Below, one piece after another: positions 5,623 through 11,108 of a stretch of 11,108 nt of DNA. This stretch comes from ZLKRG08 sp046091905 (lineage in GTDB: Bacteria; Actinomycetota; Actinomycetes; Nanopelagicales; Nanopelagicaceae). The notes beneath the pieces are model-generated. The model made no database searches. It was not told the DNA's origin and worked only from the letters and a program-made list of their open reading frames with translations. Both the position numbers and the translations under genes were made by a program. The number at the start of each line of letters is the position of its first letter. The first letter of the stretch is position 1. The stretch lies in the NCBI GenBank assembly GCA_046091905.1, contig JBJTCN010000058.1:1-11108 (forward strand), read 5' to 3'.

Positions 5623-6884
5623 ATGTTCTTAATTTCCTGAAAACTCTTTCCCTTGGCAATAAATATTACGGCGAAAGCAGCCAAAATACTGGCGATACCG
5701 CCTAAGTAGAACGAGAGTGAATAATCACCAAATTTAACTCGCAAGATCGCAGCGCCTAGCGCCGCTACTGAAGCGCCTATTTGATGGCCAGTAAATACCC
5801 AGCCATATACAACCGTTCCATACTTTGGCCCAAGCACAGTTCGGCAGAGCGCAATGGTTGGAGGTACGGTCGCTACCCAATCTAGCCCATAGAAAATTAC
5901 GAAAACTAAAGTTGATGGATGCACGGTTGCAAAAAGTATTGATGGCAATAAGAGAAGTGATACGCCACGAAAGCCATAATAAAAAATCAGCAACTTACGC
6001 GGATCTACGCGATCGGTTAAATAGCCAGAACCTAAAGTTCCGATCACATCAAAAACGCCAATAAGTGCAAGTAGCGATGCGGCAACTACTTCGCCCATTC
6101 CGTGATCGTGCGCGGCTGGAATGAAATGGGTTCCGATTAGTCCATTCGTGGTTAGTCCGCAGATAAAAAATGTGCCAAAGAGCAACCAGAAATCTTTATA
6201 TTTAGCGCCCTCTTTGAGTGCATAAATTGCATTCTTAGCCGCGCCACCTTTTAATCTTTCTGAAGCTTGCCATTCTTCAGGTGCGCCATATGGTTTAGCG
6301 CCAATTGTTTCAGGGTCTTCATTTAACCCCCACCAAATTAATGGAATCACTGCCGCTGCTGCGATTGCAATCGTGATTGAAACACTCTGCCATCCATGGT
6401 TAATTGCAATGGATGAAAGTGCTGGCAAGAAAACTAATTGCCCAGTTGCAGCTGCCGCGGTCAATGCACCAGTTACCAAACCGCGGCGCTGCATAAACCA
6501 TCTACTTGCAATGGTCGCGGCAAAAACTAAAGCCATAGAGCCGGTTCCGATACCAACTACTACGCCCCAAAGCAGCACCAACTGCCATGGAGCATTCATA
6601 AAAATGGTGCCAAATGCGCCCAGACTTACCGCCGCCAGAGCGCTCATCACTACTTTGCGCACCGTGAATCGCTCCATTAAAGCCGCCGCAAATGGCGCTG
6701 TTAATCCATAGAGCAAAATGTTTACGGAAATTGCAAGTGCAATCTGATCTCGCGACCAACCAAATGCATCCTCAAGCGGAACGATTAAAACTGATGGCGC
6801 TGATCTGTAACCAGCTGCAGCAACCAAGGTCATCCAGGTAATTGCCGCAGCAATCCACGCCGGATGAACTTTGCGCGATTTCAT
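5619..6884 (-). CDS. Major facilitator superfamily transporter
   Basis: This is a 421-aa polytopic membrane protein with about 12 hydrophobic helices, a cytoplasmic loop in the middle (about 190-230) and the MFS-type loop GYLTDRVDPRKLL after the start of the second half. The first helix region ends in VPLEDAFGWSRDQI, followed by LYGLTAPF, and later RWFMQRRGLVTGA. This pattern recalls the oxalate/formate antiporter and monocarboxylate-type MFS groups, so a small organic anion is possible, but the substrate cannot be read from sequence. I chose the ATG at 6884, 14 bp after the GH13 stop. An in-frame TTG at 6917 would overlap GH13 and add 11 non-hydrophobic residues. Neither start has a clear ribosome-binding site, fitting translational coupling. 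Its stop overlaps the globin start (ATGA). Confidence 0.88.
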   Translation of the reverse strand: MKSRKVHPAWIAAAITWMTLVAAAGYRSAPSVLIVPLEDAFGWSRDQIALAISVNILLYGLTAPFAAALMERFTVRKVVMSALAAVSLGAFGTIFMNAPWQLVLLWGVVVGIGTGSMALVFAATIASRWFMQRRGLVTGALTAAAATGQLVFLPALSSIAINHGWQSVSITIAIAAAAVIPLIWWGLNEDPETIGAKPYGAPEEWQASERLKGGAAKNAIYALKEGAKYKDFWLLFGTFFICGLTTNGLIGTHFIPAAHDHGMGEVVAASLLALIGVFDVIGTLGSGYLTDRVDPRKLLIFYYGFRGVSLLLLPSILFATVHPSTLVFVIFYGLDWVATVPPTIALCRTVLGPKYGTVVYGWVFTGHQIGASVAALGAAILRVKFGDYSLSFYLGGIASILAAFAVIFIAKGKSFQEIKNI

Positions 6885-6898
6885 AAAGTTGTTTTTGA

Positions 6899-8557
6899 TT
6901 ACGGTAAACGTAACCAAACTGCAGTATCAGTTGGAATATGTTCGCCCTTTAGCGGAGCCGATGCCACCAATACTTCAGCGCCATAGGGAATCACCACATC
7001 TGCAGCGCCAAAATTTACATAACAAGCAAATTTCCCAGGACGTTGAAAAGCTATGACATCATCCGTGGAATCAAGCCAATTCATCTCGCCATCACCAAGT
7101 CCTGGCTCAGACTTACGAATCTTTAGCGCTTGCTTAACTAATTCAAAGAAAGAGCCCGCTACACCTTTTTGAGTATCAACAGCGCGCTCTCCCCAACCAG
7201 CAGATTGCGGCAACCATGCCTTATCTGTAGTCAAAGATTGATCAGCAGAAAATCCATGTGCACCGGCTGCATCTTTAGTCCAAGGAATTGGAACTCGACA
7301 TCCATCGCGACCACGATCAGTATGTCCAGACATCTTCCAAATTGGATCTTCTAAACGATTCTCTGGAAGGTCGCGAACTTCAAATAAACCAAGTTCTTCG
7401 CCTTGATAAATATAAGCACCACCTGGCAGCGCCAATTCCAAAAGAGTTGCGGCACGGGCACGCATTAAGGCGCGCTCTTTATTTAACTTCTTTGGATCAC
7501 CGAATTTTTCAATGCCTTTACCCTTGTTCTGCAAACCAAGTTCCAGGCGATCAGTCTTACGAACTACATCGTGGTTCTCCCAAACCCATGATGGTGGCGC
7601 ACCAACTTTAACTACCTCGGTCATTGATTTATCAATGATCTGCTTTAAGGATTTGGCTTCCCACTTAGCAGTCAAGAAAGAGAAATTAAATGATTGATGC
7701 AATTCATCAGGTCGCACATACATCGCAGTGCGTTGATCAGTTGGCGCCCAAGCCTCTGAAACCAACATTGGATCGTGCTTGTAGCTATTTGTAATTTTGC
7801 GCCAGTCGCGATGAATTTCATGAACTTCTTCCTGATCCCAATATGGTCGGTAGTGGCGATCTAAAAGTTCGACCTCTGCCATATCCACATCAGGTAGGCC
7901 CTTCTCTTTCCACATGCCATGTGCCACGTCAATGCGGAGACCATCAAATTCCAAATCCAACCAGAATCTAAATATTTCACGGAAATGTTGCCAAACTTCT
8001 GGATTCTCCCAATTGAAATCTGGTTGTTCTACGGCAAATAAATGTAGGTACCACTGTCCATCTGGCACGCGTTCCCATGCCGGTCCACCAAAGATAGCCT
8101 CCCAATTATTTGGAGGAAGTTCACCATTGGCTCCCTTGCCGTCGCGGAAAATATATCGTTCGCGTTCTTTAGAACCAGGCTTTGCTTTAAGTGCTGCTTG
8201 AAACCATTCATGTAAGTCGGAAGAGTGATTTGGCACTAAATCTAAAATAATTCGAATACCTAAATCATGCGCTTCTTTAATCAAAGCTTTGGCATCATCT
8301 AACGTTCCGTACTCTTTATTAATTGCCATATAGTCGGCAACGTCATAACCATGATCTTTCTGCGGTGATTGAAACCAAGGATTAATCCAGATGCAATCAA
8401 CACCTAGCTCCTTTATGTATGGAAGTCGGGAACGAATTCCTTTGATATCTCCAATTCCATCTCCATCAGAATCTGCATAAGAGCGAATATAAATCTGATA
8501 AGTCACTGCATCGCGCCACCATGAGCGCTCTTCGCGAGGAGGCAGATTTGTATGCAT
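6899..8557 (-). CDS. aglA: Alpha-glucosidase, glycoside hydrolase family 13
   Basis: This retaining alpha-glucosidase probably releases glucose from maltose, isomaltose or short malto-oligosaccharides in the cytosol (no signal peptide). In this 552-aa reading, residue numbers below count the preceding TTG as 1. Motifs are DLVPNH (107-112, region I), QPDFNW (179-184, region V), FDGLRIDVAHGM with nucleophile Asp211, VSEAW with acid/base Glu269, and ENHDVVR with Asp331. The (beta/alpha)8 barrel covers about 15-470, then a small C-terminal beta domain. QPDFNW resembles the QPDLN sequence of the oligo-1,6-glucosidase group, so alpha-1,6 activity is possible. The layout resembles actinobacterial AglA. 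The ATG at 8557 shares its A with the thioesterase stop (TGATG) and has AAGGA 5 nt upstream (8563-8567), which favours it over the TTG at 8560. Confidence 0.93.
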   Translation of the reverse strand: MHTNLPPREERSWWRDAVTYQIYIRSYADSDGDGIGDIKGIRSRLPYIKELGVDCIWINPWFQSPQKDHGYDVADYMAINKEYGTLDDAKALIKEAHDLGIRIILDLVPNHSSDLHEWFQAALKAKPGSKERERYIFRDGKGANGELPPNNWEAIFGGPAWERVPDGQWYLHLFAVEQPDFNWENPEVWQHFREIFRFWLDLEFDGLRIDVAHGMWKEKGLPDVDMAEVELLDRHYRPYWDQEEVHEIHRDWRKITNSYKHDPMLVSEAWAPTDQRTAMYVRPDELHQSFNFSFLTAKWEAKSLKQIIDKSMTEVVKVGAPPSWVWENHDVVRKTDRLELGLQNKGKGIEKFGDPKKLNKERALMRARAATLLELALPGGAYIYQGEELGLFEVRDLPENRLEDPIWKMSGHTDRGRDGCRVPIPWTKDAAGAHGFSADQSLTTDKAWLPQSAGWGERAVDTQKGVAGSFFELVKQALKIRKSEPGLGDGEMNWLDSTDDVIAFQRPGKFACYVNFGAADVVIPYGAEVLVASAPLKGEHIPTDTAVWLRLP

Positions 8558-8964
8558 CAATTTCCTTCCAGGTAATTACTTAAGAATTCACGCTCGGTAT
8601 CACGTAAACGGCGTGCTTTTTCGGTCTCCATGTCCACGCCGACTTGGACCGTCTTGCCACGAGCACGGAGCGTACCGCCCTGTGACATCTCATAGACCAT
8701 TACAAAGGAAGAGTTGCTAATTTTTTCAATATAAATTTCTACATCTAACGTGGTACCGGTTTGATGAATTGGTGATATGAAATCTACTTCGGCACGCGCT
8801 ACCACCATATCGGCAAGTAGCGGTTCTTCGCCGCGAGCAATTCGAGCAAACCAAGTGAAATCAGCGCGCGCTTCTTGCATATACACAAGATAAGCCGCAT
8901 TATTTATATGTTTGAAAGCATCTAAATCTGCCCATCGAATTTGCAACTGACATTTATGGCGCAT
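8557..8964 (-). CDS. Acyl-CoA thioesterase-like hot-dog protein (4HBT family)
   Basis: This 135-aa single hot-dog-fold protein is of the YbgC/4-hydroxybenzoyl-CoA thioesterase type, whose members hydrolyse acyl-CoA thioesters. The N-terminal signature IRWADLDAFKHINNAAYLVY (9-28) is followed by QEAR. Asp15 aligns with the usual catalytic Asp, and His19-Ile-Asn-Asn is the conserved turn before the long central helix. The ARAEVDFISPIHQTG segment (56-70) and the following strands complete the fold. The substrate is unknown. The ATG at 8964 overlaps the ettA stop by one base (TAATG), and its own stop overlaps the GH13 start (TGATG). Such genes occur next to the ABC-F gene in other actinobacteria (as I recall, Rv2475c near Rv2477c). 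Confidence 0.9.
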   Translation of the reverse strand: MRHKCQLQIRWADLDAFKHINNAAYLVYMQEARADFTWFARIARGEEPLLADMVVARAEVDFISPIHQTGTTLDVEIYIEKISNSSFVMVYEMSQGGTLRARGKTVQVGVDMETEKARRLRDTEREFLSNYLEGN

Positions 8965-10631
8965 TAGCGAGTCAACTTTCTATAAGTAGCGCGATGTGGA
9001 CGCGCAGCTTCAGGGCCAAGTCGATCAATCTTGTTCTTCTCATAGCTTTCGAAGTTTCCTTCAAACCAGAACCACTTGGAATCGCCTTCATAAGCCAAGA
9101 TATGTGTTGCCACTCGGTCTAAGAACCAACGATCGTGAGAGATCACTACCGCGCATCCCGGAAATTCAAGGAGCGCATTTTCTAATGAACCTAGTGTTTC
9201 CACATCTAAATCGTTAGTTGGTTCGTCAAGTAGCAATAAGTTGCCGCCCATCTTTAGGGTAAGCGCTAAATTCAAACGATTTCGTTCGCCACCAGATAAA
9301 ACACCAGCTGGTTTCTGCTGATCTGGTCCTTTAAAACCAAAGGCGGATACATATGCACGAGATGGCATTTCAACTTGTCCAACTTTTATGAAATCTAATC
9401 CGTCAGAAACTACTTCCCAAAGAGTTTTCTTGGCATCAATTCCACCGCGAGATTGATCTACATATGAAATCTTTACGGTTTCACCGACTTTTACCATGCC
9501 AGAATCTGGGGTCTCCATACCCATTAACATTTTAAAAAGCGTGGTTTTACCGGCCCCATTTGGCCCAATTACACCAACAATTCCATTGCGTGGCAGGGTA
9601 AATGAGAGATCATCAATTAATAAACGATCACCAAATCCCTTTGATAAATGCTCTACTTCGACCACCACGTTGCCAAGTCGAGGCCCAGGTGGAATCTGAA
9701 TCTCTTCAAAATCAAGTTTGCGCATCTTGTCAGCTTCAGCGGCCATCTCTTCGTAACGCGCAAGACGAGCTTTTGATTTTGCTTGGCGACCCTTTGCATT
9801 CTGGCGCACCCAATCAAGTTCTTCCACTAAACGTTTAGCGCGCTTGGCGTCTTTCTGTCCTTCAATCTTTAGACGCGTTGCTTTGGTATCCAAATAAGTT
9901 GAGTAATTGCCTTCGTATGGATACGCGCGACCGCGATCTAATTCCAGAATCCATTGGGCAACATTGTCCAAGAAGTAACGATCGTGGGTAATCGCGACTA
10001 CCGTTCCTGGATATTTTGATAGATGCTGTTCAAGCCAAAGCACTGATTCGGCATCTAAGTGGTTGGTGGGTTCGTCGAGCAATAATAAATCTGGTTGTTG
10101 TAAAAGTAATTTGCAGAGCGCCACACGACGACGCTCTCCGCCAGAGAGCACTTTGACATCTGCATCGGGTGGTGGACAACGAAGTGCATCCATCGCCTGC
10201 TCTAATTGTGAATCTAAATCCCAAGCATTTCGATGATCAAGCTGTTCCTGAAGATTTCCCATTTCTGCAAGTAACTTGTCGTAATCTGCATCTGGATTAG
10301 CCATCTCTTCGCTGATTTCATTAAAGCGCGCCAACATCGCCATAGTTTCAGCGACGCCCTCTTGCACATTCTCTAAAACATTCTTCTCATCATTAAGTGG
10401 CGGCTCTTGCAGCAAAATACCTACCGAATATCCCGGCGTTAAAAATGCTTCACCATTAGATGGCTGCTGTAAACCTGCCATGATCTGTAAGACCGTGGAC
10501 TTACCGGCACCATTTGGGCCAACCACACCAATTTTTGCGCCCGGCAAGAACATCAAAGTGACATCATCGAGAATTACCTTGTCACCATGCGCCTTACGCG
10601 CCTTCTTCATCGTATAAATGAACTCAGCCAT
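8964..10631 (-). CDS. ettA: Energy-dependent translational throttle protein EttA (ABC-F ATPase)
   Basis: ABC-F proteins of the EttA group bind the ribosomal E site and modulate early elongation according to ATP/ADP state. The 555-aa protein has two nucleotide-binding domains and no membrane segments. NBD1 carries Walker A GPNGAGKST (38-46), the arm region (about 85-135), signature LSGGE (162-166), Walker B LLLLDEPTNHLD with Glu187, and His217. The inter-domain linker (about 245-320) contains the basic stretch RQNAKGRQAKSKARLARYEE (276-295). NBD2 carries GPNGAGKTT (356-364), LSGGE (445-449), LLLLDEPTNDLD with Glu470, and His499. The C-terminus (RLGPEAARPHRATYRKL) matches EttA as I know it. It is a translation factor, not a drug exporter, although such genes are often labelled so. 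It is the first gene of the operon; its TAA overlaps the thioesterase ATG. Confidence 0.95.
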   Translation of the reverse strand: MAEFIYTMKKARKAHGDKVILDDVTLMFLPGAKIGVVGPNGAGKSTVLQIMAGLQQPSNGEAFLTPGYSVGILLQEPPLNDEKNVLENVQEGVAETMAMLARFNEISEEMANPDADYDKLLAEMGNLQEQLDHRNAWDLDSQLEQAMDALRCPPPDADVKVLSGGERRRVALCKLLLQQPDLLLLDEPTNHLDAESVLWLEQHLSKYPGTVVAITHDRYFLDNVAQWILELDRGRAYPYEGNYSTYLDTKATRLKIEGQKDAKRAKRLVEELDWVRQNAKGRQAKSKARLARYEEMAAEADKMRKLDFEEIQIPPGPRLGNVVVEVEHLSKGFGDRLLIDDLSFTLPRNGIVGVIGPNGAGKTTLFKMLMGMETPDSGMVKVGETVKISYVDQSRGGIDAKKTLWEVVSDGLDFIKVGQVEMPSRAYVSAFGFKGPDQQKPAGVLSGGERNRLNLALTLKMGGNLLLLDEPTNDLDVETLGSLENALLEFPGCAVVISHDRWFLDRVATHILAYEGDSKWFWFEGNFESYEKNKIDRLGPEAARPHRATYRKLTR

Positions 10632-10644
10632 AAGTGGAAACCTT

Positions 10645-10654
10645 AATCTATATA
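10645..10654 (-). promoter_or_regulatory. Candidate -10 element of the ettA operon
   Basis: The minus strand carries TATATAGATT (10654-10645), which includes the same TAGATT hexamer seen before mscS. AAGG follows it 9 nt before the ettA ATG as a possible weak ribosome-binding site. A TTCAAT at about 17 bp upstream is only a poor -35 match. This is the only promoter-like sequence seen before the five-gene operon; it lies between ettA and the divergent tRNA gene. Confidence 0.4.
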
Positions 10655-10687
10655 GTCAGTAGAATTCGCATTGAAGAAATCACATTT

Positions 10688-10761
10688 GCGCCTATAGCTC
10701 AGTCGGATAGAGCGCGGGACTTCTAAGCCCGGCGTCGCAGGTTCGATTCCTGCTAGGCGCG
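10688..10761 (+). tRNA. tRNA-Arg (anticodon UCU)
   Basis: A complete 74-nt cloverleaf is present. The acceptor GCGCCTA/TAGGCGC pairs fully (10688-10694 with 10754-10760), with discriminator G at 10761. The D arm is GCTC/GAGC (10697-10700, 10710-10713). The anticodon loop CTTCTAA (10720-10726) gives anticodon TCT at 10722-10724, reading AGA/AGG. The variable loop has 5 nt. The T arm GCAGG/CCTGC has loop TTCGATT. Sequence and identity closely resemble bacterial tRNA-Arg(UCU). CCA is not encoded (CAA follows G73). In the anticodon stem the pair next to the loop (31-39) is A/G, a mismatch, while the other four pairs are G-C or C-G. Confidence 0.96.
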
Positions 10762-10767
10762 CAAAGA

Positions 10768-10801
10768 AAAACCCCAGCTCCCTAATAAGGGCTGGGGTTT
10801 T
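10768..10801. terminator. Strong bidirectional Rho-independent terminator
   Basis: AAAACCCCAGC (10768-10778) and GCTGGGGTTTT (10791-10801) form an 11-bp stem with a 12-nt loop. On + it starts 6 nt after the tRNA and ends in TTTTAACTTTT. On minus it lies 14 bp past the stop of the substrate-binding-protein gene and runs into TTTTTCTTT. It should therefore end both transcripts and shield the tRNA and ettA promoter regions from read-through. Confidence 0.9.
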
Positions 10802-10815
10802 AACTTTTGTTTGGG

Positions 10816-11108
10816 TTACGCGCCTAGTTTTGCAAGCTGCTTGCTAACAACTGCACCAAACTTTGAAGTTGGTGTCACTGAAGCAAATCCTAGAGTTGGA
10901 TTCTTACCTGGGCAGGTAAATGCGTGGTATTCCAGAGTCTGCTTAACTGCCTTGGCTTTCGCCGCATCACCATACTTGGTTGAAACCAATGCATATGTAG
11001 TTGCAGTAAATGGATAGGCATCTGAATCTGTAGTTAAGTAATCGAAGGTCAACACACCTGTAGCGTCATCGATTGCAGCTACGCCACCTGCAGCAGCTGC
11101 GGAATCAG
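10816..11108 (-). CDS. pstS: C-terminal part of a probable phosphate-binding protein (PstS-like), cut by the window edge
   Basis: The frame is open from the right edge to the TAA at 10816, giving about 97 C-terminal residues; the true start lies outside. The segment DAYPFTATTYALVSTKYGDAAKAKAVKQTLEY, followed by TLGFASVTPTSKFGAVVSKQL, resembles the C-terminal lobe of PstS-type periplasmic phosphate-binding proteins. Those typically show a YP hydrophobic strand, then a basic helix and a short GYAPLP-like strand. The match is by eye and the conserved GYAPLP is degenerate here (GFASVTP), so another substrate-binding protein of the same fold is possible. If PstS, it would be an exported lipoprotein feeding the PstCAB transporter under phosphate control. 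A strong terminator follows. Confidence 0.5.
   Translation of the reverse strand, partial: DSAAAAGGVAAIDDATGVLTFDYLTTDSDAYPFTATTYALVSTKYGDAAKAKAVKQTLEYHAFTCPGKNPTLGFASVTPTSKFGAVVSKQLAKLGA

Noticed and set aside
6885..6917. TTG start for the MFS transporter at 6917
   Set aside because: It would overlap the GH13 gene by 19 bp and lacks a ribosome-binding site. The ATG at 6884 gives the usual short N-terminus before the first helix.
8964..10631. ABC-F protein as a macrolide/drug exporter or resistance factor
   Set aside because: It has no membrane domain, and its arm, linker and C-terminus match EttA rather than antibiotic-resistance ABC-F types.
10688..10761. tRNA-Arg as an integration site for a mobile element
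   Set aside because: No repeat of the tRNA 3' end and no integrase were seen; a terminator and a normal chromosomal gene follow directly.

Overview
The window looks like a chromosomal piece of a low-GC actinobacterium, most plausibly a streamlined freshwater form of the acI/Nanopelagicales type. Three things suggest this. The gene set and order are actinobacterial (rpiB, pepN, HNH nuclease, truncated globin, GH13 alpha-glucosidase, hot-dog thioesterase and an ABC-F ATPase close together). RpiB and the globin resemble the Mycobacterium tuberculosis proteins closely. The DNA is AT-rich by eye, with very short or overlapping gene junctions. The taxonomic placement is inference; a database search would be needed to fix it.

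Left part (1-4063). A strong stem-loop at 51-81 closes off whatever lies upstream. It is followed by rpiB (+, apparently leaderless), which converges on trmB (-, tRNA m7G46 methyltransferase) with only 5 bp between stops. trmB diverges from pepN (+, M1 aminopeptidase N, 846 aa). pepN converges on a two-gene minus-strand unit: an HNH nuclease (171 aa) followed 10 bp later by a 60-residue single-pass membrane protein of unknown function.

Middle and right part (4590-10631). Divergent from the HNH gene is a short MscS-like channel gene (+, apparently leaderless) that stops right after the beta domain. Its last 13 bp overlap the end of a five-gene minus-strand operon, which reads ettA, thioesterase, GH13 alpha-glucosidase, MFS transporter, group II truncated hemoglobin. 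Three of its four junctions are stop/start overlaps (TAATG, TGATG, ATGA) and the fourth is a 14-bp gap, so translational coupling is likely.

Right edge (10632-11108). tRNA-Arg(UCU) on + is followed by a strong, probably bidirectional terminator. Beyond it is the 3' end of a minus-strand gene, probably a PstS-like phosphate-binding protein, cut by the window edge.

Most of the window is housekeeping: pentose phosphate interconversion, tRNA modification and supply, peptide recycling, alpha-glucoside hydrolysis, translation control, osmotic safety and heme-based O2/redox chemistry. I see no CRISPR, prophage, insertion sequence, toxin-antitoxin pair or defence island. The more unusual points are the coupled operon linking a translation factor to sugar and globin genes, the truncated MscS channel, a repeated start-proximal promoter motif, several perfect dyads around starts, and an A31/G39 mismatch in the tRNA. 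No gene-free stretch exceeds 300 bases; the longest is the 125-bp HNH/mscS divergent region.
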